From assembly GCA_017255395.1 (NCBI GenBank), contig JAFKDC010000019.1:57098-121097 (forward strand): DNA of 64,000 nucleotides, written 5' to 3'. Positions 54,819 to 63,594 of the stretch are shown piece after piece. The notes beneath the pieces are model-generated. The model saw only the letters and a program-made list of their open reading frames with translations, ran no database searches and was not told where the DNA came from. The position numbers and the translations under genes are program-made. Position 1 is the stretch's first letter, and every line of letters starts with the position of its first letter. The DNA is from Enemella evansiae. GTDB taxonomy: Bacteria > Pseudomonadota > Alphaproteobacteria > Rhodobacterales > Rhodobacteraceae.

Positions 54819-56267
54819 TCACTCCGCCGCGATGGCAGCGGCGCGGCTGTTCAGATCGCCAAGGATCGCCTCGGCGCAGTCGCGCCCGTCGCGGATCGCC
54901 CAGACCACCAGGGATGCGCCGCGCACGATGTCGCCCACCGCGTAGACGCCCTCCAGCGCGGTGCGCCCGCTGGTGAACTGCGCCTTCACGGTGCCCCAGC
55001 GGGTCACTTCCAGCTCGGGGCAGCCCCAGAGCGTCGGCAGTTCTTCGGGTTCGAACCCCAGCGCCTTGATCACCAGATCGGCGGGCTCGTCGTAATCCGA
55101 CCCCTCGATCACCTCGGGCGACTGGCGTCCGCTGGCATCGGGCAGGCCAAGACGCATCTTCTGCACGATCACCGAGCCCACAGCGTCAGTCTCGCCGGAC
55201 TTGAAGCCCGCCGGGGCGGTCAGCCATTCGAACTGCACACCCTCTTCCTCGGCATTCTGCACCTCGCGCTGCGATCCCGGCATGTTTGCCCGGTCGCGGC
55301 GGTACAGGCATTTGACGCTTTCGGCGCCCTGCCGGATCGCGGTGCGCACGCAGTCCATCGCCGTGTCGCCGCCGCCGATCACCACGACCTTCTTACCCTT
55401 GGCGTTCAGCTCGCCGCTGTCGTACTCGGCCACTGTATCGCCGAAGTTCGCGACCCGGTTCGAGGCGGTCAGGTAGTCGATGGCCTTGACGATGCCCTTG
55501 GCCCCCGCGCCCGGCCCGCCCAGATCGCGGCTTTTGTAGACGCCGGTGGCGATGATGACCGCGTCATGCTGCGCGCGGATCTCCTCGAAGGACATGTCCT
55601 CGCCCACAGTGCAGTTCATGACGAAACGCACGCCGCCCGCCTCAAGCTGCTGATTGCGGCGCATGACCACCTCTTTCTCCAGCTTGAAGCCGGGAATGCC
55701 ATAGGTCAGCAGCCCGCCCGAGCGGTCGTAGCGGTCGTAGACCGTCACCTGCACCCCGGCCCGGCGCAGCATATCGGCGGCGGCCAGACCACCCGGCCCG
55801 GCACCGATGATGCCGACGCTTTCCTTGCGCTCGACCTCGGGGGCGGCGGGCTTCACCCAGCCCTCTTCCCAGGCCGTATCGGTGATGTATTTCTCGACAG
55901 AACCGATGGTTACGGTGCCATGGCCAGACTGTTCGATCACGCAATTGCCTTCGCACAGGCGATCCTGCGGGCAGATGCGGCCGCAGATCTCGGGGAAGGT
56001 GTTGGTGGCCTGGCTGATCTCATAGGCCTCCTGCAGGCGGCCCGTGGCGGTCAGGTTCAGCCAGTCGGGGATATTGTTGTGCAGGGGGCAGTGGCTCTGG
56101 CAATAGGGCACGCCGCATTGCGAACACCGCGATGCCTGTTCCTTGGCCTTCTGGTCGGCATATTCGGCGTAAATTTCGGCAAAGTCCCGATTCCGGACAT
56201 CAGCCTCGCGCTTTGCGGGCATCTCCCGCTGGGTCGTGACAAACTTAAGCATCGGCTGCTTTGCCAT
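54819..56267 (-). CDS. gltD: Glutamate synthase (NADPH) small subunit
   Basis: 482 residues. It transfers electrons from NADPH through FAD and Fe-S centres to GltB. N-terminal Fe-S cysteines are in SRCSQCGVPYCQSHCPLHNN and GRICPQDRLCEGNCV. The FAD motif is IGAGPGGLAAADMLRRAG and the NADPH motif VVIGGGDTAMDCVRTAIRQG. The C-terminal AVGDIVRGASLVVWAIRDGR is the second FAD motif. It is the first gene of the minus-strand gltD...gltB cluster and is divergent from uppP. Confidence 0.96.
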   Translation of the reverse strand: MAKQPMLKFVTTQREMPAKREADVRNRDFAEIYAEYADQKAKEQASRCSQCGVPYCQSHCPLHNNIPDWLNLTATGRLQEAYEISQATNTFPEICGRICPQDRLCEGNCVIEQSGHGTVTIGSVEKYITDTAWEEGWVKPAAPEVERKESVGIIGAGPGGLAAADMLRRAGVQVTVYDRYDRSGGLLTYGIPGFKLEKEVVMRRNQQLEAGGVRFVMNCTVGEDMSFEEIRAQHDAVIIATGVYKSRDLGGPGAGAKGIVKAIDYLTASNRVANFGDTVAEYDSGELNAKGKKVVVIGGGDTAMDCVRTAIRQGAESVKCLYRRDRANMPGSQREVQNAEEEGVQFEWLTAPAGFKSGETDAVGSVIVQKMRLGLPDASGRQSPEVIEGSDYDEPADLVIKALGFEPEELPTLWGCPELEVTRWGTVKAQFTSGRTALEGVYAVGDIVRGASLVVWAIRDGRDCAEAILGDLNSRAAAIAAE

Positions 56268-56353
56268 AGTACGTGCCTCTTCCAGAAATTGGGTGCGTCA
56301 AAGCTCCCGCACCTGATACAGAAGCCGAAACCGAATTAAAAGTCATAACTACT

Positions 56354-56419
56354 GACCTATATGTAGAAAAATAAGGCCCCAAACGCCATCGACCTATAGG
56401 GGCCACCCGAAAATAGGTC
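56354..56419. promoter_or_regulatory. Three GACCTA half-sites in the gltD/uppP divergent spacer
   Basis: GACCTA occurs at 56354-56359 and 56391-56396 and, inverted (TAGGTC), at 56414-56419, in an unusually AT-rich spacer. The last two form GACCTA-N17-TAGGTC. Candidate operator for a nitrogen or amino-acid regulator of gltD; no consensus match is claimed. Confidence 0.35.
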
Positions 56420-56491
56420 CGATATGATGCACATTTCATTTCTTTCCTTTCCGTAACATGGGGTTATACCCGGCAGGCAACCCACAACCGG

Positions 56492-57304
56492 ATGGCCTCA
56501 ATGCCCCTCACCCAGCTCCTGATTCTCGCGCTCATCCAGGGTGTTACGGAATTCCTGCCGGTTTCCTCCTCCGGGCACCTGATTCTCCTGCCCTCGCTGA
56601 CCGGCATGCAGGATCAGGGGCAGGTGATCGACGTCGCCGTGCATGTCGGCACGCTTTTCGCGGTGATCCTCTACTTTCGCCGCGATGTCACGCTGGCCGC
56701 CACGGGTACGCTGCGCCTGCTGACCGGGCGCCGCGACACGGCGGGCGCCGAACTGGCCTTCCTGCTGCTGGTGGCCACCATTCCCGTGATTCTCGCGGGG
56801 CTGGCGCTGAAACTCACCGGACTGGACGATGCCCTGCGCTCCGTCGCGGTGATTGGCTGGGCGATGCTGGGCTTCGGGCTGGTGCTGTGGTGGGCCGACA
56901 CCCGCAGCCCCACGGTCAAGACCGATGCGGACTGGAGCCTGCGGGACGCGATCATCATGGGCCTGTGGCAGGCGGTGGCGCTGATCCCGGGCACCTCGCG
57001 GTCGGGCATCACCATCACGGCGGCGCGGCGGCTGGGCTACACGCGCCAGGACGGCGCCAAGCTGGCCATGCTGATGTCAATTCCCACGATCATCGCCTCC
57101 GGCACTCTGCTGGGGCTTGAAGTCGCATCTACCGCCGATGCCGCCGCCGCCCGCGACGGCGCGATCGCCGCCGCCTTTGCCTTTGTCGCAGCCCTTGGCG
57201 CGCTGGCGCTGATGATGCGCCTGCTGCGGTCGGTCAGCTTCACGCCCTACGTGATCTACCGGATCATCCTGGGCGCGGTCCTGCTCTGGATCGCCTACAG
57301 CTGA
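56492..57304 (+). CDS. uppP: Undecaprenyl-diphosphatase
   Basis: 270 residues from ATG 56492; ATG 56501 is equally possible. Integral membrane phosphatase recycling undecaprenyl pyrophosphate for peptidoglycan and glycan synthesis; it is linked to bacitracin tolerance. Catalytic motifs are IQGVTEFLPVSSSGHLILLP and IPGTSRSGITITAARRLGY. Eight or so membrane helices are visible as hydrophobic runs, ending ILGAVLLWIAYS. It is divergent from gltD. Confidence 0.95.
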   Translation: MASMPLTQLLILALIQGVTEFLPVSSSGHLILLPSLTGMQDQGQVIDVAVHVGTLFAVILYFRRDVTLAATGTLRLLTGRRDTAGAELAFLLLVATIPVILAGLALKLTGLDDALRSVAVIGWAMLGFGLVLWWADTRSPTVKTDADWSLRDAIIMGLWQAVALIPGTSRSGITITAARRLGYTRQDGAKLAMLMSIPTIIASGTLLGLEVASTADAAAARDGAIAAAFAFVAALGALALMMRLLRSVSFTPYVIYRIILGAVLLWIAYS

Positions 57305-57310
57305 CCCGCC

Positions 57311-57370
57311 CTTATTCGGTCCGAAGATACCCCGGGGAAGGCCGCAGGCCGGGGGCAGAGCCCCCAGCCC
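57311..57370 (+). repeat. CTTCTT/AATACC intergenic element, copy i
   Basis: CTTATTCGGTCCGAAGATAC then CCCGGGGAAGGCCGCAGGCC and GGGGGCAGAGCCCCC. It lies between the converging uppP and rlmH genes, seven bases from the uppP stop. Confidence 0.8.
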
Positions 57371-57385
57371 CGACGCCACAGGCAA

Positions 57386-57856
57386 TCACGCCCGGTGGTA
57401 AGGCGACCCGGCAAGGATCGACGCGGCGCGATACAGCTGTTCGGTCAGCATCACCCGCACCAGCATATGCGGCCAGACCATCTCTCCGAAGCTCAGCGCG
57501 AAATCCGCCTCGGCGCGCAGGGCCGGGTCGATCCCGTCCGCGCCGCCAATCACAAAGGCCAGGTCCTGCGTCCCGGTATCGCGCCAGCCCGCCAGCCTTT
57601 CGGCAAAGGCCGGGGAGCTCATCACCCGCCCGCGTTCGTCCATCACGCACAGCCGCGCGCCGGACGGCAGGGCGCGGCGCAGCAGCACAGCTTCCCCGGC
57701 CATGCCACCGCCTTTTCGGTCGTCGACTTCATGAACCGTCACCGGGCCCAGCCCCATGGCCCGCCCGCTGCGGTCGAATCGTTTGATGTAGTCTGAAACA
57801 AGCGCGTGTTCGGGACCGGCCTTCAGCCGGCCCACAACGCAAAGATGCACCCGCAT
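57386..57856 (-). CDS. rlmH: 23S rRNA (pseudouridine1915-N3)-methyltransferase
   Basis: 156 residues, normal length. SPOUT-class methyltransferase acting on helix 69 of 23S rRNA. The knot region is DLAFVIGGADGIDPALRAEA and LSFGEMVWPHMLVRVMLTEQ, then LYRAASILAGSPYHRA, the conserved C-terminus. LCVMDERGRVMSSPAFAERL is also typical. It follows rsfS by nine bases; the two are a conserved pair. Confidence 0.96.
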   Translation of the reverse strand: MRVHLCVVGRLKAGPEHALVSDYIKRFDRSGRAMGLGPVTVHEVDDRKGGGMAGEAVLLRRALPSGARLCVMDERGRVMSSPAFAERLAGWRDTGTQDLAFVIGGADGIDPALRAEADFALSFGEMVWPHMLVRVMLTEQLYRAASILAGSPYHRA

Positions 57857-57865
57857 GGCCCGTCG

Positions 57866-58231
57866 TCAGGCCCCGGTCGCGGCCCCCACGGGCTGCCACA
57901 TCTTTTCCAACTGGTAGAACTCGCGCACTTCGGGGCGGAAGACATGGACGACCACGTCGCCCGCGTCGATCAGCACCCAGTCACCGGCGTCACGGCCCTC
58001 GGTCTGGCTGAGGATGCCGAACTCCGCCTTGAGCGTATCGGCCAGTTTCTCCGCCAGCGCGCTGACCTGCCGCGACGAGCGGCCGGAGCAAATCACCATG
58101 TGATCGCAGACGGAGGATTTGCCGCGCAGGTCGATCTGCACGATATCCTCGGCCTTGTTGTCGGAGAGTATGGAGAGAACGCTGGCAAGAAGAGCTTCGC
58201 CGCCAGGTTTGCTGGAAGTCACGGCACCCAT
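57866..58231 (-). CDS. rsfS: Ribosomal silencing factor
   Basis: 121 residues. It binds ribosomal protein L14 and blocks subunit joining under starvation. Family motifs are LSDNKAEDIVQIDLRGKSS, CDHMVICSGRSSRQVSALAE and GDWVLIDAGDVVVHVFRPEV, ending REFYQLEKMW. ATG 58231 is the first plausible start. The ribosome site (AAGGTGCGGCG) is weak, whereas a strong AGGAGG sits further upstream before a short leader frame. Confidence 0.93.
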   Translation of the reverse strand: MGAVTSSKPGGEALLASVLSILSDNKAEDIVQIDLRGKSSVCDHMVICSGRSSRQVSALAEKLADTLKAEFGILSQTEGRDAGDWVLIDAGDVVVHVFRPEVREFYQLEKMWQPVGAATGA

Positions 58232-58284
58232 CGCCGCACCTTGTGCTGCGGCTTCCGCCGCATATGCCGTCGCAGACAGGACAT
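58219..58284 (-). CDS. Short leader ORF overlapping the rsfS start
   Basis: 21 codons from ATG 58284 (MSCLRRHMRRKPQHKVRRWV P), with AGGAGG three bases upstream, ending at TGA 58219-58221. It overlaps the first codons of rsfS in another frame. The peptide is very basic. It may couple translation to rsfS or serve as a regulatory leader; its reality rests mainly on the ribosome site. Confidence 0.35.
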   Translation of the reverse strand: MSCLRRHMRRKPQHKVRRWVP

Positions 58285-58311
58285 AGTCCTCCTATATTGC
58301 TCGCGCCGTGC

Positions 58312-58332
58312 CACACCCCGGCGCCGGGTGTG
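58312..58332 (-). promoter_or_regulatory. Hairpin at the rsfS transcript 5' end
   Basis: CACACCC and GGGTGTG arms enclose CGGCGCCG, a near-perfect palindrome located at or just after the expected transcription start, upstream of the leader frame. Confidence 0.45.
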
Positions 58333-58337
58333 ACTCA

Positions 58338-58366
58338 GATATAACACCTGCGCTGTGAATTCTCAA
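58338..58366 (-). promoter_or_regulatory. Sigma-70 promoter of rsfS-rlmH
   Basis: On the minus strand, TTGAGA (58366-58361) and TATATC (58343-58338) are separated by exactly 17 bases. Transcription would start near 58331. Confidence 0.6.
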
Positions 58367-58481
58367 CGGAGGGGGCGCATCTCGCGTTCCCGAAACCGAT
58401 CCTTGCCGCACAAAGCCGTCACGGCGCAGGCCTAAAGGGCACACCGGACACGGGACCCGCGCCCGGCCATTACCCCTGCCG

Positions 58482-58781
58482 TCAGGGCAGAGCATGGCCC
58501 TGCAGGGCGAGATAGGCGACGAAAAGCAGCCAGAGGCAGGCCAGCAGGCCGACCACATTGGCCACGCGCCCGGTCTTGCGGTGCAGTTTCGCGTAATCCG
58601 CCATCTCGGGCGATGCGGCGCCCCCCTCGGGCGGCAGGTAATCCGGCTCTGGCCCCAGAAGGCGCCGCAGCTTCGTCGGAAGATCCCCGGCCGCGCGTTT
58701 CAGACGCTTGCGCCGCCACGACTGCGCGCCGATCCACAGCGCGATTGACGGGGCGAACAGGACCATTGCAGGGCTGGCCAT
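58482..58781 (-). CDS. Small membrane protein of unknown function
   Basis: 99 residues, not recognised. Two hydrophobic segments, MASPAMVLFAPSIALWIGA at the start and VANVVGLLACLWLLFVAYLA near the end, flank a basic and then acidic cytoplasmic stretch (SWRRKRLKRAAGDLPTKLRR; LGPEPDYLPPEGG). Codon use is like its neighbours. It is isolated between rsfS and the glycosyltransferase. Confidence 0.65.
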   Translation of the reverse strand: MASPAMVLFAPSIALWIGAQSWRRKRLKRAAGDLPTKLRRLLGPEPDYLPPEGGAASPEMADYAKLHRKTGRVANVVGLLACLWLLFVAYLALQGHALP

Positions 58782-58942
58782 TCAAGGGCTCTCCTTGTGT
58801 TGCATCATGATGCCGTCCCCTCCCGGCCCCGGATCGCTGCCCTGCCGCCGAACGGCGGCGCGCGACCTGCTGGCCGGGCACAAGGATCATGAGGCCCGGA
58901 TCGGTCGGACCATCGGGAATCTGGCGCCGGGAGCCCGCGTTT

Positions 58943-60049
58943 TCAACCCGCCCGGCGCGGCAAATCCGCCGCGTCGATCGCGGCGGCCAGAGTCTCGTCC
59001 GGCACCGTATTGTCGTTGACCCCGGTGCGGCTCTGCGACTTCCACCCGTTGGTGATGGTCCGGCAGTGATAGAACCATGCGCTTTCGCCGCGGAACCGTC
59101 GCTGAAAAGGCAGGCCTTCCAGTTCATGCGGGCGCCACTGAAACCGCCCCAGCGGACCGTCCGGCACGATGCACCATTTCGGCGGGCAGGGCCGCGCCGG
59201 GCTGTCGGCATGGGTGTGGCGCGCGTGCCATGACCAGCCTTCCGACCCCGGCGCCGGGTGCACCCAGCGGCCCGGGAACTGCACGAAACCGCGCGGCGAT
59301 CCGGCGGCGAGGTCAAAGACCGTCCGGCCCGGGGTCATCACCAGTTCGTCGATGTCGCAGTTCAGCACCGCGCGCGCCTGTTTCAGGAAGCGCAGGCGCA
59401 GCACGTTCATCACCCCGGTCTGCAGGAACAGCTCGGCATTGACGAAGGGCGGTTTGCCGCGCGGTCCATACCGCAGCGGGGCCGACAGGATCACCGACCG
59501 CGAAAGGCCCGCGCGCTCCAGCGCCGGGCGGATTGCCTCGGGTCCGTGTTCCGCCGACCCGTTGTCGACGAAAAGGCAGGCCTGAGCCCCGTGGTGGCGC
59601 ACATGGAACCGCGCCCAGTCCTCGATCCACGCGGGATCGTTGTCCTTGGACAGGGTCATCAGCACGTTGCGGCCCGCGAAACCGGCGGTCTGCGGCCCGT
59701 GAACCCCGGTCTCTCCGACCCAGTCACCGATCCGGACGGAAACCCGGTCCGGCCGGATCGGGGCCTTCAGCGCGATCAGCGTATGGCGGTAATAGCGCCG
59801 CAGGCGGGCGCGCACGGGCCTGCCGTCCAGCGCAAAGGCGGCGCGGGTCACCGTGAACCACAGGTTGTTGAGCCGCGGGCAGACAAGAACCACCTCCTGC
59901 CCCGTCCAGACCGCGTCCAGCCACAGCGTCGTGGCGTCGAAGCGGTCCGCATAGCCCTTGGCGCGCTTGTCCGGGGGAACCCGCGGTTGCCGCTCCAGTC
60001 CGCTGCCCTCAAGGCTCAAGGTCGCAAAATCGCCCACGGCTGTCCCCAC
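58943..60049 (-). CDS. Glycosyltransferase family 2-like (DUF23/GT92-type) protein
   Basis: 368 residues from GTG 60049, chosen because AAGGGG lies five bases upstream; starts at 60127, 60145 and 60190 are open. The central region DPAWIEDWARFHVRHHGAQA, then CLFVDNGSAEHGPEAI and VLNCDIDELVMTPGRTVFDL (a DXD-type metal site), is typical of this group of alphaproteobacterial glycosyltransferases. The N-terminal ~130 residues form a separate beta-rich domain. The acceptor is unknown; surface polysaccharide or glycoconjugate synthesis is likely. No signal peptide. Confidence 0.8.
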   Translation of the reverse strand: MGTAVGDFATLSLEGSGLERQPRVPPDKRAKGYADRFDATTLWLDAVWTGQEVVLVCPRLNNLWFTVTRAAFALDGRPVRARLRRYYRHTLIALKAPIRPDRVSVRIGDWVGETGVHGPQTAGFAGRNVLMTLSKDNDPAWIEDWARFHVRHHGAQACLFVDNGSAEHGPEAIRPALERAGLSRSVILSAPLRYGPRGKPPFVNAELFLQTGVMNVLRLRFLKQARAVLNCDIDELVMTPGRTVFDLAAGSPRGFVQFPGRWVHPAPGSEGWSWHARHTHADSPARPCPPKWCIVPDGPLGRFQWRPHELEGLPFQRRFRGESAWFYHCRTITNGWKSQSRTGVNDNTVPDETLAAAIDAADLPRRAG

Positions 60050-60283
60050 CCGGTCCCCTTGCCCGCTGGTTAACGCAGCCGGTCGGACGGGTAAAGCGCC
60101 GGTCTTGCAGGTCGCTCGCAAGACCATTGACCGCTCGCGGTTCATTCTCACACTGGCCGCGAGAGAAACACCAAAGACCGGCGATTTCACAGGACGCGGT
60201 GCCAGGGGGCCGCCCGGCGCGGCCCCCTGGCCTGTGCCGGTACGGGCGCGGGGTCACCGTGACAGCACGGGGGAAGGACAGCC

Positions 60284-60631
60284 ATGATCGCCATCATCTT
60301 CGAAGTGATCCCGGCGGAGGGAAGGAAGCAGGCCTATCTCGACATCGCCGCCACCATGCGGCCCCTCGTGGAACAGGTAGAGGGCTTCATCTCGGTCGAG
60401 CGGTTCCAGAGCCTGACGAACCCGGACAAGCTGCTGTCGATCAGTTTCTTCGAGGATGAGGCGGCGGTCGACCGCTGGCGCCAGCTGGAAAAGCACCGCG
60501 CGGCGCAGGAGGCCGGGCGCGGCGGGCTCTTCGCCGGATATCGGCTGCGGGTGGCGCATGTGCTGCGCGATTACGGCAAGGAGGATCGGGCGGAGGCCCC
60601 CAAGGACAGCCGCGCGCGGCACGGCAGCTGA
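60284..60631 (+). CDS. Antibiotic biosynthesis monooxygenase (ABM) domain protein
   Basis: 115 residues. Ferredoxin-like ABM fold: MIAIIFEVIPAEGRKQAYLD, VEGFISVERFQSLTNPDKLL, SISFFEDEAAVDRWRQLEKH. Members are heme-degrading or quinone-forming monooxygenases, or just stress proteins; the residues for heme binding cannot be judged here. It stands alone, with about 230 bases upstream to the divergent glycosyltransferase. Confidence 0.85.
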   Translation: MIAIIFEVIPAEGRKQAYLDIAATMRPLVEQVEGFISVERFQSLTNPDKLLSISFFEDEAAVDRWRQLEKHRAAQEAGRGGLFAGYRLRVAHVLRDYGKEDRAEAPKDSRARHGS

Positions 60632-60937
60632 GGGAGAAGCCGATTGTCCGGGAAGGACTGCGGCATTTTCGGGAAGAGTCCGCGCAGCCATGGGCCGCGC
60701 GCAGAAACCGGGCCCGATGACGCCCTGCCCGGACCGCCCAAGGCGGGCCACAGGGCTGAGCGGAAAGAGAAACACCCTGTTTCGGGGTCGGCCTGAAAGA
60801 CGGTCCCCCCGGCGTCGCGGGGGAGGACAGGAGGGGGGCCGGAGCATCCGGCGTGCCGTCAGGCACTCCGTTGGGGCGGCCTCCCCGGGATCTTGAGGAA
60901 GGACGGGGCAGGACCTGCCTGCCCGGCCCCTGTGGCG
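60632..60937. other. Spacer between the ABM protein and the aminotransferase
   Basis: 306 bases between converging genes. It contains short GC-rich inverted repeats (for example GGGCAGG-N5-CCTGCCC near 60906-60924) that may end transcription, but no T-runs and no gene. Confidence 0.5.
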
Positions 60938-62122
60938 TCAGACGCCTGCCTTGACGATAGCCTCGGCAAGGATGGGCACGGTCGTCTTGTTCAGGCCCGC
61001 GATGTTCATCCGCGAATCGCCCACCATGTAGACGCCGAAATCATCGCGCATCTTCTGCACCTGCTCGGGCGTGGCCCCGATGCGCGAGAACATGCCCCGG
61101 TGCTGCGCGATGAAGCCGAAGCGGTCGGAGCCCGACAGCCGCTGCAACTCGCCCGCCAGTTGCTCGCGCAGACCCAGCATGGTGTTGCGGACCTCTTCCA
61201 GCTCCGCCGCCCAGTCGGCGCGCAGGGCCTCGTCGGTCAGCACCATGGTCACCAGCCGCGCGCCGTGGTCCGGCGGGAACGAGAAGTTCTGCCGGTTCAG
61301 GTAGTTCAGCGTGCCCTGGTTCAGCTTTTGCTTCGCCGGGTCCTGCGCCACGGCCATCAGAAGGCCCGTGCGCTCGCGGTAGATGCCGAAGTTCTTGGAA
61401 CAGGAGGCCGCGATCAGGCACTCGGGCACCGAGGATGCGACCAGCCGCACCGCCTGCGCGTCTTCCTCGAGTCCGTCGCCAAAGCCCTGGTAGGCGATAT
61501 CGACCATGGGCACCGCGCCCTTGGCCAGCAGCAGGTCGACCAGCGCCTGCCACTGGGTCATGTTCAGGTTGGCGCCCGTCGGGTTGTGGCAGCAGCCATG
61601 CACCAGCACCACGTCACCGGGTTTCACCGCGTCGAGGTCCGCCATCATCCCGTCGAAATCGACGCCACGGGTCTCGTCGTCGAAATAGCGGTAGGGCACG
61701 GTCTCGATCTGCATGTGCTTCAGGATCGACAGGTGGTTCGGCCAGGTCGGATCGCTGACGAAGACCCGCGCGGCGGGGTTCGCCATGCGGATCATGTCGA
61801 AGGCCTGCCGCACCGCGCCGGTGCCGCCCGGCGTCGCCGCCGCCGCGACCTGGCTTCGCGGCACCGCATCGCCCAGCACCAGCGAGACCATGGCATCGCC
61901 ATAGGCCGGATCGCCCGCAAGCCCGGTATAGGCCTTGGTCTCTTCAACCTCCCACAGCTGCTTTTCCGCCGCCTTCACCGCACGCATGATCGGGGTATTG
62001 CCGCTGGCATCCTTGTAGACGCCGACGCCCAGGTCGATCTTGTTCTCGCGCGGGTCCTCCTTGTACAGCTGCATCAGCTGCAGGATCTTGTCGGCGGGTT
62101 GCTCCTTGAGCGTCTCGAACAT
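60938..62122 (-). CDS. tyrB: Aromatic amino-acid / aspartate aminotransferase (class I)
   Basis: 394 residues from ATG 62122. PLP-dependent fold type I enzyme transferring amino groups between aspartate or aromatic amino acids and 2-oxo acids. N-terminus MFETLKEQPADKILQLMQLY and KIDLGVGVYKD. The substrate Arg/Asn region has CCHNPTGANLN, and the PLP lysine is in ASCSKNFGIYRERTGL. The C-terminal RGMFSRIGATPEQ and VYMVGDSRMNIAGLN supply the carboxylate Arg. Aspartate versus aromatic preference cannot be decided from sequence. Its start overlaps the sulfurtransferase stop (TGATG). Confidence 0.92.
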   Translation of the reverse strand: MFETLKEQPADKILQLMQLYKEDPRENKIDLGVGVYKDASGNTPIMRAVKAAEKQLWEVEETKAYTGLAGDPAYGDAMVSLVLGDAVPRSQVAAAATPGGTGAVRQAFDMIRMANPAARVFVSDPTWPNHLSILKHMQIETVPYRYFDDETRGVDFDGMMADLDAVKPGDVVLVHGCCHNPTGANLNMTQWQALVDLLLAKGAVPMVDIAYQGFGDGLEEDAQAVRLVASSVPECLIAASCSKNFGIYRERTGLLMAVAQDPAKQKLNQGTLNYLNRQNFSFPPDHGARLVTMVLTDEALRADWAAELEEVRNTMLGLREQLAGELQRLSGSDRFGFIAQHRGMFSRIGATPEQVQKMRDDFGVYMVGDSRMNIAGLNKTTVPILAEAIVKAGV

Positions 62123-62982
62123 CAGTCTTCTCCGGTTGCGACGGGCAGCGTCGGGAAGGCACCCCATTCCGCCCAGGACCCGTCATAAAGCGAGTGGTCG
62201 CCCTTGCCCATGACCTCAAGCGCGAGGCTGAGCACGGCGGCGGTCACGCCCGACCCACATGTGGTGATGACCGGCTTCGACAAGTCCACGCCGGCCGCCT
62301 CGAAGGTGCTGCGCAGCGCCTCCGCATCCTTCATCGTGCCGTCCTCGGCCAGAACGGCACGGTAGGGCACATTCTTCGAGCCGGGGATATGGCCGGAGCG
62401 CAGGCCCTCGCGCGGCTCGGGCGCATCGCCACGGAAGCGCGGGGCAGAGCGGGCGTCCACCACCTCGGTATCCTTCAGCTTCACCGCGGCGGAGACCTGC
62501 GTGACGTCGCGCACCAGATGGGCCTGGCGCCGCGCCGTCATGTGACGGTCGCGGATCATCGGCGGCAGGTCCTCGACCGGGCGGCCCTCGGCCTGCCATT
62601 TGGAGAAACCGCCGTCCAGCACGGCCACGCTGTCCTGCCCCATCAGCCGGAACAGCCACCAGACACGCGCCGCAGAAAACAGCCCGGCACCATCGTAGAT
62701 CACCACCTGATGGCCGTCACCGACACCCAGAGCGCGCATGCGACTCATGAACTTTTCCGGCGCCGGAGCCATGTGCGGCAGGTCCGAGCGCGCATCCGAC
62801 ACGTCGTCGATATCGAAGAACCGCGCGCCGGGGATATGCGCGGCGGCATATTCGGCGCGCCCGTCCCGGCCCATGTCCGGCAGGTACCAGCTGGCATCGA
62901 GGATGCGCAGGTCGGGATCGTTCAGGTGTTTCTCCAGCCAGCCGGTCGAGACCAGCGTCTTGGGATCGTCCACAGCAGCCAT
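62122..62982 (-). CDS. sseA: 3-Mercaptopyruvate / thiosulfate sulfurtransferase
   Basis: 286 residues from ATG 62982. Two rhodanese domains. The first (STGWLEKHLNDPDLRILDAS, HIPGARFFDIDDVSD) lacks the catalytic Cys; the second carries it in VITTCGSGVTAAVLSLALE. The loop CGSGVTA fits mercaptopyruvate sulfurtransferases, and HIPGSKNVPYRAVL is typical. It is coupled to the following aminotransferase. Transamination of cysteine by that enzyme would give mercaptopyruvate, so the pair makes metabolic sense. Confidence 0.93.
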   Translation of the reverse strand: MAAVDDPKTLVSTGWLEKHLNDPDLRILDASWYLPDMGRDGRAEYAAAHIPGARFFDIDDVSDARSDLPHMAPAPEKFMSRMRALGVGDGHQVVIYDGAGLFSAARVWWLFRLMGQDSVAVLDGGFSKWQAEGRPVEDLPPMIRDRHMTARRQAHLVRDVTQVSAAVKLKDTEVVDARSAPRFRGDAPEPREGLRSGHIPGSKNVPYRAVLAEDGTMKDAEALRSTFEAAGVDLSKPVITTCGSGVTAAVLSLALEVMGKGDHSLYDGSWAEWGAFPTLPVATGED

Positions 62983-63117
62983 GCCGCCCCCCGTCTTGTC
63001 AGCTGGGCCTTGCCTAGCCACAGACGCGGCCCGTTGCAAGCATCAGCCTCAGGCCCCGCCATTCGCGGCACCCCCGGCAAGGGCAGCGCGCAACAGCCCG
63101 GCGCCGCCGCGCCGGTT

Positions 63118-63594
63118 TCAGCCGCGCTCTTTCAGCAGACGCTGCTTCTGGCGGCTCCAGTCGCGCTTGGCCTCGGTCTCGCGCTTGTCGTGGTTTTTCT
63201 TGCCCTTGGCGATGCCGATCTTCAGCTTCGCGATGCCCTTGTGGTTGAAATACAGCACCAGCGGCACCAGCGTCATGCCCTTGCGCTGGGTCTCGTTCCA
63301 CAGCCGCGACAACTCGCGCTTGGAGCACAGCAGCTTGCGCCGCCGCCGCTCTTCATGGCCGAACATGGCGCGCTCGTAGGGGGCGATGTAGGAATTCACC
63401 AGCCACAACTCGCCGTCCTCGACCGCCGCGTAGCTTTCGGCGACATTCGAGGTGTTCTCCCGCAGCGACTTCACCTCGGAGCCGGTCAGGATGATCCCGC
63501 ATTCGAGATCCTCTTCGATGGCATAATCGAAGCGCGCGCGCCGGTTCTCGGCGATCACCTTGTAGTTCGGGTTGCTGTCGGGTTTCTTGGCCAT
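63118..63594 (-). CDS. smpB: SsrA-binding protein
   Basis: 158 residues. It binds tmRNA and delivers it to stalled ribosomes for trans-translation. Motifs are [60 protein letters not shown] and [13 protein letters not shown], with the basic C-terminal tail [20 protein letters not shown]. The tmRNA gene itself (ssrA) is not in the window. Confidence 0.97.
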   Translation of the reverse strand: MAKKPDSNPNYKVIAENRRARFDYAIEEDLECGIILTGSEVKSLRENTSNVAESYAAVEDGELWLVNSYIAPYERAMFGHEERRRRKLLCSKRELSRLWNETQRKGMTLVPLVLYFNHKGIAKLKIGIAKGKKNHDKRETEAKRDWSRQKQRLLKERG

